64,000 nucleotides of DNA from the NCBI GenBank assembly GCA_035946615.1, contig DASYZB010000046.1, positions 1-64,000 of the forward strand. The letters run 5' to 3'. A program made the position numbers and the translations under genes. The notes beneath the pieces were generated by a model. It was not told the origin of the DNA. It ran no database searches and worked only from the letters and a program-made list of their open reading frames with translations. This document shows positions 34,476 through 43,505 of this stretch, one piece after another. The stretch's first letter is position 1, and each line of letters begins with the position of its first letter. This DNA is from Verrucomicrobiia bacterium. Its GTDB lineage: Bacteria; Verrucomicrobiota; Verrucomicrobiia; Limisphaerales; UBA8199.

Positions 34476-35624
34476 ATGGAAGCCAACGCGCCACCACCGG
34501 CCGGTCCGCCCCCGCCACCCATTGCGCCCCCGCCAGTCGTGTTTCCGCCCGCCACGCAACCGCCCCGACGCGGGCGCGGCTGGATGATTACCGCTTTGGT
34601 CCTGCTGGTGCTGCTCGTGTCGAGCGTTTTATTCAACGTCGTGAGTTTTGCCAGCAACCTGCTGGGAGGCAAATCCGCCCGTTACGGCGCCCGCACTGCC
34701 GGGCCACGCCTGGACGAGGTTGTGATGGAAGACAACGATGCCTTGAACAAAATAGCGGTTATCCATGTCGAGGGCATCATTACCGGCCAGGTCATCGATC
34801 AGGGCGGCCATAGCATGGTCGAGCTGATTCGTGCCCAGTTAAAGAACGCCCAAGAGGATGACCAGGTAAAAGCAGTCATTCTGAAGGTCGATTCGCCCGG
34901 AGGCGAGGTGCTCGCCTCGGATGAGATTTACCGGGCCATCTCGGAATTTGAGTCCAAACCTTCACACAAACCGGTGGTGGCCTCGATGGGCAGCCTGGCG
35001 GCGTCTGGCGGCTATTATGTATCGGCCCCGTGCCGTTGGATTGTGGCAAATGACATGACGATTACCGGAAGCATTGGAGTCATCATGAGTTCATGGAATT
35101 ACCGGGGACTGATGGATAAAATCGGGCTCCTGCCCCAAACCTATAAAAGCGGCAAATACAAGGATATGCTCAGCGGCTCGCGCGAGCCGGACTCCGTCAC
35201 TCCCGAGGAAAAGGCAATGCTTCAGGGCTTGATCGACGAGACGTTTGGCAAATTCAAGAGCGTGGTGCAGGAAGGCAGGGATGCGGCTTACGAAAAAAAC
35301 AAAGATGCAAATGATAAAGGACGCCCCTTAAGCGATCATTGGCAGGATTACGCCGATGGGCGCGTGCTCTCCGGCACAGAGGCCTTTAAGCTTGGGTTTG
35401 TGGATGAATTGGGCGGTTTTAAGGATGCCGTAGCCCGGGCCAAAAAGCTCGCCGGCATTGGGAATGCGAACCTAATCGAGTACCAGCAACGCTACGATAT
35501 TTCGGACCTGTTCCGGCTGTTCGGCAAGAGCGAAGCGCGGGTAATCAAAGTCGATGTCGGCCTGGATACGCCCAAGTTGCAGGCCGGGCAGATGTATTTC
35601 CTCTCACCGACATTCGTTCATTGA
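34476..35624 (+). CDS. sppA: Signal peptide peptidase SppA (short, single-domain type)
   Basis: 382 residues. A Pro-rich cytoplasmic N-terminus (APPPAGPPPPP) precedes one transmembrane helix (MITALVLLVLLVSSVLFNVV). The S49 protease core follows: IAVIHVEGIITG, VILKVDSPGGEVLASDEI, MGSLAASGGYYVSAP with the likely nucleophile Ser177, and YKSGKYKD with the general base Lys229. The 52-residue Ser-Lys spacing matches the Bacillus-type enzyme. It digests cleaved signal peptides in the membrane. Flanked by repeats upstream and the Kai operon downstream; probably its own transcript. Confidence 0.92.
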   Translation: MEANAPPPAGPPPPPIAPPPVVFPPATQPPRRGRGWMITALVLLVLLVSSVLFNVVSFASNLLGGKSARYGARTAGPRLDEVVMEDNDALNKIAVIHVEGIITGQVIDQGGHSMVELIRAQLKNAQEDDQVKAVILKVDSPGGEVLASDEIYRAISEFESKPSHKPVVASMGSLAASGGYYVSAPCRWIVANDMTITGSIGVIMSSWNYRGLMDKIGLLPQTYKSGKYKDMLSGSREPDSVTPEEKAMLQGLIDETFGKFKSVVQEGRDAAYEKNKDANDKGRPLSDHWQDYADGRVLSGTEAFKLGFVDELGGFKDAVARAKKLAGIGNANLIEYQQRYDISDLFRLFGKSEARVIKVDVGLDTPKLQAGQMYFLSPTFVH

Positions 35625-35804
35625 TCGGTGGAGGGAGGCATTGGGAGCGTTTTTGCGCGCTCTCATTTACAAAAACCCTTAAGGGATGAGGGGATGAGGT
35701 CTTGGTGTTGCAATACAACCGGACTCGGTGTACACAGATGAGGCAGGAGCAGAATCCGATCACGCGTACTTTAGATATGTAATAATAAGTAGGAAATTGT
35801 TGTC

Positions 35805-37370
35805 ATGTCTCCCCGAGCCTCGAATCCCAAAGCCTCTGGCCATGGAATCGCAAAAGCCCCCACGGGAGTAACCGGCCTTGACGAAATCACCGGCGGCGGA
35901 TTGCCCAAAGGCCGGCCAACCCTGGTATGCGGCGGCGCCGGTTGCGGCAAAACCCTCCTGGCAATAGAGTTTCTTGTGCGCGGCGCCACGCGATTCCATG
36001 AGCCCGGGGTTTTTGTTGCCTTTGAAGAGACTGAGGAAGAATTGACGAAGAATGTGGCGTCTCTGGGATTCGATTTGGCGGGCCTGGTTCGGCAGAGAAA
36101 AATCGCCCTGGACCACGTGTACATCGAACGCAGCGAGATTGAAGAGACGGGGCAATTCGATCTCGAGGGTTTGTTCGTTCGCCTTGGGCATGCCATCGCT
36201 TCGATTGGGGCCAAGCGCGTGGTGCTCGATACCATCGAGGCGCTCTTTGCCAGTCTGCCCAACGAAGCTATCTTGAGGGCGGAACTGCGGCGACTCTTCC
36301 GCTGGTTGAAGGAAAAAGGGGTGACGGCCATGATCACGGGAGAACGCGGAGAGGGAACACTCACCCGTTATGGGTTGGAAGAATACGTGGCCGACTGTGT
36401 CATCGTCCTTGACCACCGTATCGCCGATCAAATTTCAACCCGCCGGTTGCGGATCATAAAGTACCGAGGTTCTTTCCACGGGACAAACGAGTATCCATTC
36501 CTGATTGAGGCCAATGGCATTTCTGTCCTGCCGATCACTTCCATTGGCCTGGAGCACCCGGCGCCTACCGAGCGAGTTGCCACCGGGGTGGCGGACCTGG
36601 ATGCAATGCTCGGGGCCAAAGGTTACTTCCGCGGGAGTAACGTGCTGGTTTCCGGCGCGGCGGGGACCGGCAAATCGAGCCTGGCGGCGGCATTCGTGGA
36701 GGCGGCCTGCAAGCGGGGAGAACGCGCTGTTTATTTCGCGTTTGAAGAATCGCCTGAACAAATCCTGCGCAACATGCGGTCAATTGGCATCCATCTCGCC
36801 CCGTGGGTCAGTCGTGGGCTGCTCCGGTTCCACGCCGTGCGTCCGAGCCTCTACGGCTTAGAAATGCATCTCCTCTCGATGCACCAGGTTATCGCCGAGA
36901 CCAAGCCAAACGTAGTAGTCCTCGACCCCATATCCAACCTCATTTCCATAGGGGAACGGCCAGATGTGCGCTCAATGTTGACTCGGCTGATTGATTTCCT
37001 CAAAACCGAGCGGATTACAAGCCTCTTCACAAGCCTCACCGAAAGCGATGCGCCTGGTACTTCCCAAGCGGCGGTTTCTTCACTAATGGATACCTGGGTG
37101 TTGGTCGGCAATGTCGAACAGAACGGCGAGAGGCGCCGCGCCCTCTACCTGTTGAAATCGCGCGGCATGGCCCATTCCAACCGGGTCCGTGAATTCTGTT
37201 TGTCGAGCAAAGGGATGAAACTAACAGATAGCCGCTCTGATGAAGGCTCTGTCATGGCAACGGAGGCGCAGGAGCCGCCAGAAGCCGCCGCCGCCGGGAA
37301 CGCCGCGGCTGACAACGGGCAGCGGGGCGGGACAAGGAATCGCGCGGTCAAAAGAGCAAGACCTCAATGA
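35805..37370 (+). CDS. kaiC: KaiC-like double-domain RecA ATPase
   Basis: 521 residues, about the length of cyanobacterial KaiC. Two RecA-type domains: CI with Walker A GGAGCGKT (43-50) and paired glutamates in FEETEEE (74-79), and CII with GAAGTGKSS near 285 and FEESPEQ near 314. The region equivalent to the cyanobacterial Ser431/Thr432 phosphosites reads AVSSLMDT, giving Ser425-Ser426, so two phospho-acceptor hydroxyls could remain while the second position is Ser instead of Thr. Known KaiC proteins autophosphorylate and hydrolyse ATP slowly. It starts a four-gene block with overlapping ends (kaiC-kaiB-kaiB-kinase), pointing to a signalling output rather than a full clock, as no kaiA is present. 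Confidence 0.93.
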   Translation: MSPRASNPKASGHGIAKAPTGVTGLDEITGGGLPKGRPTLVCGGAGCGKTLLAIEFLVRGATRFHEPGVFVAFEETEEELTKNVASLGFDLAGLVRQRKIALDHVYIERSEIEETGQFDLEGLFVRLGHAIASIGAKRVVLDTIEALFASLPNEAILRAELRRLFRWLKEKGVTAMITGERGEGTLTRYGLEEYVADCVIVLDHRIADQISTRRLRIIKYRGSFHGTNEYPFLIEANGISVLPITSIGLEHPAPTERVATGVADLDAMLGAKGYFRGSNVLVSGAAGTGKSSLAAAFVEAACKRGERAVYFAFEESPEQILRNMRSIGIHLAPWVSRGLLRFHAVRPSLYGLEMHLLSMHQVIAETKPNVVVLDPISNLISIGERPDVRSMLTRLIDFLKTERITSLFTSLTESDAPGTSQAAVSSLMDTWVLVGNVEQNGERRRALYLLKSRGMAHSNRVREFCLSSKGMKLTDSRSDEGSVMATEAQEPPEAAAAGNAAADNGQRGGTRNRAVKRARPQ

Positions 37371-37690
37371 AAACCAAAAGCAAGCGCCAATCACCTGGAA
37401 AAACCAAGCCCAATGGCAAATTCTGGGACTTGCGGCTATATGTTGCGGGCCAGACCCCCAAATCGATCACAGCCTTTTCAAATCTCAAGAAGCTGTGCGA
37501 GGAACATCTGTCGGGCAAATACCGCATCGAGATCGTTGATTTAATTCAAGACCCAACCCTCGCGCGCGGCGACCAGATTCTGGCCCTCCCCACGCTGGTG
37601 CGCAAACTCCCGCAACCGGTCCGAAAGATCATCGGGGATTTGTCCAACACGGAGCGCGTGCTGGTCGGCTTGGACCTGAGACCAGGATGA
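37367..37690 (+). CDS. kaiB: KaiB-like thioredoxin-fold protein (first of two)
   Basis: 107 residues. After a basic 20-residue N-terminus comes the KaiB core: [20 protein letters not shown], a [20 protein letters not shown] segment and [18 protein letters not shown]. The LPTL-type cis-proline and the PxLA motif are conserved in KaiB. It would bind the KaiC CI ring. Its ATG overlaps the kaiC stop by four bases (ATGA), so the two are translationally coupled. Confidence 0.92.
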   Translation: MKTKSKRQSPGKTKPNGKFWDLRLYVAGQTPKSITAFSNLKKLCEEHLSGKYRIEIVDLIQDPTLARGDQILALPTLVRKLPQPVRKIIGDLSNTERVLVGLDLRPG

Positions 37691-37773
37691 GCGTGATGTG
37701 AACCAACTCGCAGAACGGCCGCGGCGGGCCGGAATCCGGTATGGCGAAAACAGGCAGGATTGGAGGAGAATTG

Positions 37774-38118
37774 ATGAAGCGGGAGACCAAAGGCAACGAG
37801 AGCGCGGCGCGTCGCTCGAACAAAGAGAAGACACCCCCCGGGAAATACGTCCTGAGACTCTATGTCACGGGAGCAACGCCGCGCTCGACGCGGGCGATTC
37901 TGAACATCAAGAATATTTGTGAGGAACACTTGGCTGGCCGTTACAATCTCGAGGTTATCGATATTTACCAGCAACCTGTTTTGGCCAAAGGAGACCAGAT
38001 CGTCGCGGCCCCAACCCTCATCCGGCTTTTACCCCTGCCGCTGCGGCGCTTTATCGGGGACATGTCGCGCACGAAGAAAATCCTCGTCGGCCTCAATGTG
38101 CGGATTCTATCCACATGA
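37774..38118 (+). CDS. kaiB: KaiB-like thioredoxin-fold protein (second of two)
   Basis: 114 residues from ATG 37774, chosen because GGAGGAG (37762-37768) lies 5 bases upstream; an ATG at 37741 is also in frame. Core motifs: LRLYVTGATPRSTRAILNIK, YNLEVIDIYQQPVLAKGDQI, APTLIRLLPLPLRRFIGDMS. It is clearly paralogous to the first KaiB but diverged, with a longer basic N-terminal tail (RRSNKEKTPPGK). Two different KaiB proteins may compete for KaiC or report to different partners. It overlaps the kinase gene by four bases. Confidence 0.92.
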   Translation: MKRETKGNESAARRSNKEKTPPGKYVLRLYVTGATPRSTRAILNIKNICEEHLAGRYNLEVIDIYQQPVLAKGDQIVAAPTLIRLLPLPLRRFIGDMSRTKKILVGLNVRILST

Positions 38119-39398
38119 GCACACGAACTCTCCGAGCGCCTCACAGAGACCTGGCAGCCGAGCTTGAAGAAACCAGAGCCCGGCTGGCGCAAGCGGAAGA
38201 AACGCTCGAAGCCATCCGAAACGGCGAAGTGGATGCCCTGGTGGTCTCCGCGTCCGGTGGCGAGCAAATCTTCTCCCTGCAAGGGGCAGAAACTCCATAC
38301 CGGTGCTTGATCGAGCGGATGCACGAAGGAGCCCTGCTTTTGAATCCGCAGGCAACCATCCTCTACGCTAATGCGCATTTCGCCCAACTCGCGCGCAGAC
38401 CGCTCGAGCAATTAATCGGCTCAAGCTGGAGCGTTCTGCTGGCGCCGGGCCAATACGAGCGACTTGAAGGTCTATTGCGCGGCGCCAAAGGCGGCGGTAT
38501 TCGGGGGGAATTCCAATTGCGACTGCCGGAAGGGGGGTATCTGCCAGTCGAGGTCTCCTTGTCCTCGATTCCCATCGAGCCGGCCGGAGCGCTGGCGGCG
38601 ATTGTAACCGATCTCTCCGAACGCAAGGCCGCCGAAACGCGGCTGGTGGCGGCAAACAAGGAGCTGAAGGAAATGGTCGGCGAACTCCAGCATGTCTCCT
38701 ACGCCGTCGTTCATGACATCCGCGCCCCGCTCCGCGCAATGGAGGGCTTTGCCGCTTTGCTCGAGGGCGACCTGGGACTTACGCCCGCGGAACGGAAAGA
38801 TTATTGTCGCCGGATTGCCGCTGCCGCGAGCCGTTTGGATAAGTTTATCCAGGACATACTGACCTATAACAAAGCCGTCCTTGAGCTGCCCCCGCTAGCC
38901 CGCGTCGCTCTATCGAGAGTTGTTCAGGGCGTGCTGGAAAGCTATCCTCATCTCTCGAGAGAAAATGCCGACATTGAGGTTGCGGAACAACTGCCCGTGG
39001 TGCTTGGCAACGAAACCCTCTTGATTCAATGCTTCTCAAACCTCCTGGGTAATGCCGTCAAATTCGTCCGCCGCAACACCCGGCCACGGGTGCGCATTTG
39101 GGCGGAACCCTCGGGGCGCATGGCTCCGGAGGATAAAAGCGAATCTTCCGAGGTGCATCTTGTAAGGCCAGCCCGCCCGGTCCGCATCTGGATCGAGGAC
39201 AATGGCATCGGCATTTCCAAATCCGCTCGCCACCGCCTCTTCGGCATGTTCCAACGCCTCCATCCCGGCTATGAAGGCACCGGCATTGGCCTGGCCATCG
39301 TGCGGAAGGTGGTCAACCGCATGGGTGGGAGAGTTGGAGTTAAATCCGTGGAAGGCGAAGGAAGCCGTTTTTGGGTTGAGTTGCAAGAGGCCTCTTGA
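38115..39398 (+). CDS. PAS-domain histidine kinase of the Kai operon
   Basis: 427 residues. An N-terminal coiled coil (LAAELEETRARLAQAEETLE) leads to a short GEVDALVV motif and a PAS domain (about 60-175: ALLLNPQATILYANAHFAQL). HisKA follows with phospho-acceptor His200 in YAVVHDIRAPLRAMEGF, then an HATPase domain with N box FSNLLGNAVKFV, G1 IEDNGIGI and G2 GTGIGLAIVRKV. No transmembrane segment, so it is cytoplasmic. It is not SasA-like, as no KaiB-fold sensor domain is present. The four-base overlap with kaiB2 indicates one transcript; its response regulator is not in the operon. Confidence 0.9.
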   Translation: MSTRTLRAPHRDLAAELEETRARLAQAEETLEAIRNGEVDALVVSASGGEQIFSLQGAETPYRCLIERMHEGALLLNPQATILYANAHFAQLARRPLEQLIGSSWSVLLAPGQYERLEGLLRGAKGGGIRGEFQLRLPEGGYLPVEVSLSSIPIEPAGALAAIVTDLSERKAAETRLVAANKELKEMVGELQHVSYAVVHDIRAPLRAMEGFAALLEGDLGLTPAERKDYCRRIAAAASRLDKFIQDILTYNKAVLELPPLARVALSRVVQGVLESYPHLSRENADIEVAEQLPVVLGNETLLIQCFSNLLGNAVKFVRRNTRPRVRIWAEPSGRMAPEDKSESSEVHLVRPARPVRIWIEDNGIGISKSARHRLFGMFQRLHPGYEGTGIGLAIVRKVVNRMGGRVGVKSVEGEGSRFWVELQEAS

Positions 39399-39431
39399 AG
39401 CAGGCTCCGTTACGATCTCCCCACCCTCTGG

Positions 39432-42347
39432 CTAATGTGTGCGTATTGCATAGAGGGAGGTCCGGGCAGGAATAAAAAGGGTATGACGATCACCCCCGCC
39501 GAAGACGAGTTGCAGAGGACGCTCCGGCACTTCAATTGTATCGATAAGGCTGCCTTTGGGGTCATAAACATAGACCTGACCGGCGGCGATAAAAACGGTG
39601 CCCCTCAAGTCTGCCGCCACACCTTCACCCCCCTGCTCGGCGAACAGGCGCAAGCCAGAGAGACTGCCGTCGGGTTTTACGACGCCAGACCAGGTCGTCA
39701 GCTCGGCTTCATCGGTAACATAAAAGGGTTTCCCCGCCTCGGCTGGCGCGAGGCCAAAGGAGCGGATTTGAGGGCTCGATTTAACACCCCAACTGGTGGC
39801 TCCGCTCAGAAAGTCCGCGCCAACGGGCAGAATTGTGGCGCCGTCTGGTGAGATAAAGTGCGCCACAGGATGCGAGAGCGATTCGCGATTCAATCGCCAG
39901 TCGCTGACCGGGAGGAAGAAGGTCTTTGCCACCCGGGCGGCGACGGGTTCAGGCGCCAAGGGCTCGATGTCCCCTTGCGCGTTGAGCCTGTAAACGTTGC
40001 CTTTGCCCGCGTAGGACACCACCAGCAGGTTACCGTCGTTGCCGATCGCCAGGTTCACCGGTTCGAGCGGGAAGTCGCTGATGGTGGAGAGTTGGCGCGA
40101 CTCCGGGTCCCAGCGATAAATGCGCTGCCAGTGCGCGTCCACGAAGTAGAAATCGCCCAAGGGTCCGCAGACCCCGCCCGAAATATTAAAAAAGCCACCA
40201 GCGAGCTTTTCCACGGTAGCGCCCGGCGCGAGAACAGGCGAATGGCCGGCCCGTTTGGGTTGGGGCGGCCTGCCGGAGAGGTCAAGCCAGGCGAACTCGC
40301 GGTGGCGGACCTCGACGTTGTGGGTCTGGTCGAAAAGGGCGCAATCATAGCTGACTTTGCTATTGCTGAAGCAGTGCACGTTGCGGAAGTGGATGTCTCT
40401 GGAGTGGGACACCTTGACGGCCCAAGGAAACGGTTGGAATGAGCTGATGACTCTGTACATGTGCAAGTTGGCGATGCTGATGTCGTCTGAAGAATCGATT
40501 TCCAGCGGCAGGTCAAACCCGCTTTCGCCGCGCTCGGCTTCGGTCTGCAGGGCGTAGAACCGCCAGTGGGCGGCCTTATGAACCTGGACCTCGTAGCGGA
40601 CATGATGCTCGCTGGACATCTGGTAAACGCGGCCTTCGGTTTCTGTATCCGAGACAAGCATCCCTGCAGTAGCAAAAGTCGAGGGGGTCCAAATATCGAG
40701 GAAAGTGCCACCGCCTCCATCAGTGACCCAAAGGCTTGGGTATTGGCTGTCCCAGCGGCGATTGGGGTCGGGATCCGACGTATGGTTGTTGTTGTAAGGA
40801 TTCTCGCGTGAGCCGTCGGCCTGAGGGGTGCCGTGACCGCCCAAAAAACGGACATCGTTCATCATGGAACGGGCGCCGGCCTTCCAGAGAGCGGCGACGA
40901 CGCGCGGATTTGCCCCGCTGGTATATAGGCCCAGGCCGACGACGATGTTACTTCCCCCTTTCGGGGTCTCGAGCAATGCCTTAGGCGGTCCTACCCCTTG
41001 ATAACCCGGCGTGCTGTCGCGCAGAATTATCTGTGTGGCGCCAGGGTGGAGACCAATCAGAACGGTGTCCGAGCGGAGCCTCAGGGTATCGCGCACCACG
41101 TAAAAACCGGAAGGAAAGTAGATAGCGGGATGCGTGTCGATCGCCTTTTGTATGGCCTGGGTGTCATCGGTGACGCCGTCGCCCTTGGCGCCTAGGTCAC
41201 TGAGGTTCACCCAGACGTCAGGCGCTGGCAGATCGGGCAGGTCTGAGGCTACGGGCGGCAGCAGGGTAGCCACTGGAAGGGCATCGAACAATGTTCTGAT
41301 TTGGGGTACCGCCCCAATTTCCGAATAGTGCAGGCCGTGGGAGAAGATTTGGACCTTGTAGATATTTGCGGGTGCGACGAAGCGCTTGCCACTATCAAGC
41401 AGCCTGGCAAAGACCGGCACTGCGCGGCAGGTGATCCCTTCCATGTTGATTTCGTTTCGAGGATTGTTCTCGACACCGAAAACAAAAGCCGGGCCGGTCA
41501 CGTCTTCCAGGCGAGCGTCCTTAATCCAAAGCTCGTCGGCCTTGCCGGGCTCGATCGCGACAACGGTTGGCACGCGTAGAAAATGAGGGCGAATGAGAGT
41601 GAGCCCCGCTTCACGTTCGAGGATGGCGGATTCGAGCTGGCCTTCGAAGGAACAGTCAATCACCGTGAACTGCCATCCAGGCGAGGGTTTCGAGGTCCAG
41701 ATGGCGTACCGTCCACCCGAGAAGCGGACATCCTGGACGACATTTCCCCCTTCGTGAATGCCCGCCAGCGCCGAGCCCAGAAACATCTCGATGTGGGCGA
41801 GAAAGCAGTGCTGGGCGTAGCGCGCGCGGATGGCCACCGCCCCGGGATTCCCATCCTCAATCTCGATATTAACATTCGAGAGCGCGGAATAAAAGGTTCC
41901 GGGACTGGCATCGGGCACACGTTCAGGAGTCGAACCCGTATTGCGTGGACGCATGCGGCCAAAACCAGGACGCCCTCCCGCGAAGAAAAACAGCACCTTT
42001 TCTTGCGCGGGTTCTTGAAAACCCCGAGTGTTTTTTGGCAGGACGATGACCGGGCGGACGGCGCCATATCCGATCACGCGAATGCCGGGCCAAATAAAAA
42101 GAGTATCGCTCAGAAGGTAGCGTCCTGGACCGAGCAGGACGATGCCCTGGCCGGTTTCCTGGACCCGATTGATGGCTTGCTGAAGCGCCTTGGTGTCGTC
42201 ACCACCAGACGGGCCGGCGGCATAGACCGCCCTGGAATCCTCGAGTCGCTGTTTGTAATAGGAACCTGCGCCGACAGGCAGGGCCGCAGTGAGGGAGAGC
42301 AGGACCAACCCGAGATGCCTCAGAAGATGTTGTGAAAATCGTTTCAT
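39432..42347 (-). CDS. Secreted protein with two pectate-lyase-fold domains and a C-terminal propeller
   Basis: 971 residues from the ATG ending at 42347, start of a signal peptide (MKRFSQHLLRHLGLVLLSLTAA); a start at 42374 lies within a repeat. The first right-handed beta-helix starts near residue 40 (DDTKALQQAINRVQETGQGI), the second near 380 with the typical VNLSDLGAKGDGVTDDTQAI. This tandem arrangement resembles GH55-type exo-beta-1,3-glucanases and Pectate_lyase_3 proteins. From about 720 on, the sequence looks like an SMP30/NHL-type propeller (GPLGDFYFVDAHWQRIYRWD, GNDGNLLVVSYAGKGNVYRL). Probably degrades or binds extracellular polysaccharide. Convergent with the Kai operon kinase, 33 bases away. 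Confidence 0.85.
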   Translation of the reverse strand: MKRFSQHLLRHLGLVLLSLTAALPVGAGSYYKQRLEDSRAVYAAGPSGGDDTKALQQAINRVQETGQGIVLLGPGRYLLSDTLFIWPGIRVIGYGAVRPVIVLPKNTRGFQEPAQEKVLFFFAGGRPGFGRMRPRNTGSTPERVPDASPGTFYSALSNVNIEIEDGNPGAVAIRARYAQHCFLAHIEMFLGSALAGIHEGGNVVQDVRFSGGRYAIWTSKPSPGWQFTVIDCSFEGQLESAILEREAGLTLIRPHFLRVPTVVAIEPGKADELWIKDARLEDVTGPAFVFGVENNPRNEINMEGITCRAVPVFARLLDSGKRFVAPANIYKVQIFSHGLHYSEIGAVPQIRTLFDALPVATLLPPVASDLPDLPAPDVWVNLSDLGAKGDGVTDDTQAIQKAIDTHPAIYFPSGFYVVRDTLRLRSDTVLIGLHPGATQIILRDSTPGYQGVGPPKALLETPKGGSNIVVGLGLYTSGANPRVVAALWKAGARSMMNDVRFLGGHGTPQADGSRENPYNNNHTSDPDPNRRWDSQYPSLWVTDGGGGTFLDIWTPSTFATAGMLVSDTETEGRVYQMSSEHHVRYEVQVHKAAHWRFYALQTEAERGESGFDLPLEIDSSDDISIANLHMYRVISSFQPFPWAVKVSHSRDIHFRNVHCFSNSKVSYDCALFDQTHNVEVRHREFAWLDLSGRPPQPKRAGHSPVLAPGATVEKLAGGFFNISGGVCGPLGDFYFVDAHWQRIYRWDPESRQLSTISDFPLEPVNLAIGNDGNLLVVSYAGKGNVYRLNAQGDIEPLAPEPVAARVAKTFFLPVSDWRLNRESLSHPVAHFISPDGATILPVGADFLSGATSWGVKSSPQIRSFGLAPAEAGKPFYVTDEAELTTWSGVVKPDGSLSGLRLFAEQGGEGVAADLRGTVFIAAGQVYVYDPKGSLIDTIEVPERPLQLVFGGGDRHTLFIPARTSLYAIRTH

Positions 42348-42349
42348 TA

Positions 42350-42425
42350 TAGGCGCCGACGTGAGGAGGCTCAAATCTCAACTGCTTCTTCCTATTTATC
42401 AGAGCCTCCTCACGTCAGCTCCTAC
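42350..42425. repeat. Inverted pair of CCGACGTGAGGAGGCTC repeats
   Basis: Left arm TAGGCGCCGACGTGAGGAGG (42350-42369, continuing CTC) and right arm GAGCCTCCTCACGTCAGCTC (continuing CTAC, to 42425) form an imperfect inverted repeat around about 30 bases. It begins two bases upstream of the ATG of the beta-helix gene, in the place where its leader should be. Confidence 0.82.
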
Positions 42426-42634
42426 ATTTTCAGAACATCGCTTGAGAGCCCGTTTTAAAGAATGCACCCGCGGCCATCGTCTTCAGCAGACTGCTTTGCC
42501 CGGGATCAAAGTCAATTCTTAAAACTCCATTTTGCATTGAAAACCAGGGGCCCCCGCCGTCTCCGCCCCGTCGCGCTTGGCGAATGGTGAACCAATACCT
42601 TGCACCTGGGTTTTTAGTGGGCTAAGGGTTGTCC

Positions 42635-43495
42635 GTGAGTCAGCCAGAATTTCCGGACGCGGCGCTGGTGCTGGTCGGACACGGGACCACGCTCAACGAG
42701 GATTCCGCTACGCCGGTTTATCAGCATGCCGCCGAGTTGCGCCGCCGCAACTGCTTCGCCGAGGTCCGCGAAGGATTCTGGAAACAACAGCCTCTTGTGA
42801 GCGAACTTTTTCCGGCCCTCGACACGCCCAGGGTTTTTATTGCTCCTCTGTTCATCAGCGAGGGATACTTTTGCGAACAAGTCATTCCCCGAGCATTGGG
42901 TTTCGAGCGCGAAGGGCACGGGGGCATCAGGCGGGTGCAGCGGCGCAGTGCGCAAATCCTGAAGTATTGCAGGCCGGTCGGCACGCATCCCAGCATGACC
43001 TCCGCTCTGCTGGCGCGCGCCCGGGGGGTGGTGCAACAATATCCATTCCCTCGCGCTCCCTTGCCCAACGAGACCACGCTCATCGTAGCGGGCCATGGCA
43101 CGGAGCAAAACGAAAATTCACGGGTAGTGGTCGAGCGCCAGGCTGAGGTCATCAGCAGCCAGAGGAGTTATGCGGCGGTCCACGCCGTTTTTCTCGAGGA
43201 ACAACCCCTTATCCCCACCTGCTACTCTTTGGCTCAGACAAAAAATATGGTGGTAGTTCCCTTTTTCATCAGCGACGGTTTGCATGTGCGGGAGGATATT
43301 CCCATTTTGTTGGGTGAATCCGAGCGTATCGTGAAGCAGCGGCTTCAGCAGGGACAAGCCACCTGGCGCAACCCGACTGAAAAACAAGGCAAGCTGGTAT
43401 GGTATGCCGGCAGCGTCGGCACGGAGCCCTCTTTGGCTGATGTGATCCTCGAACGGGTGCGCGAAGCCGATAGCTGGGGTTCTTTTTCAGGTTGA
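42635..43495 (+). CDS. CbiX-like sirohydrochlorin chelatase, two-domain
   Basis: 286 residues from GTG 42635 (TTG 42629 also possible). Two tandem chelatase half-domains: ALVLVGHGTTLNEDS (residues about 10-25) and TLIVAGHGTEQNENS (about 150), each with the metal-binding His. The second conserved His is kept in the C-terminal half (FFISDGLHVREDIP) but the equivalent place in the first half reads LFISEGYFCEQVIP, so only one half has a full metal site. The family inserts Co or Fe into sirohydrochlorin. No cobalamin or sirohaem genes are adjacent. It is followed after ten bases by tyrA. Confidence 0.82.
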   Translation: MSQPEFPDAALVLVGHGTTLNEDSATPVYQHAAELRRRNCFAEVREGFWKQQPLVSELFPALDTPRVFIAPLFISEGYFCEQVIPRALGFEREGHGGIRRVQRRSAQILKYCRPVGTHPSMTSALLARARGVVQQYPFPRAPLPNETTLIVAGHGTEQNENSRVVVERQAEVISSQRSYAAVHAVFLEEQPLIPTCYSLAQTKNMVVVPFFISDGLHVREDIPILLGESERIVKQRLQQGQATWRNPTEKQGKLVWYAGSVGTEPSLADVILERVREADSWGSFSG

Positions 43496-43505
43496 AAGCC
43501 ATTCG

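Noticed and set aside
39398-39432. A bidirectional terminator between the Kai kinase and the beta-helix gene
   Set aside because: The 33-base gap has no stem with a T-run on either strand.
41583-42335. A 250-codon plus-strand frame inside the beta-helix gene
   Set aside because: The minus strand encodes a signal peptide and the pectate-lyase-type motif; the plus frame is a shadow.
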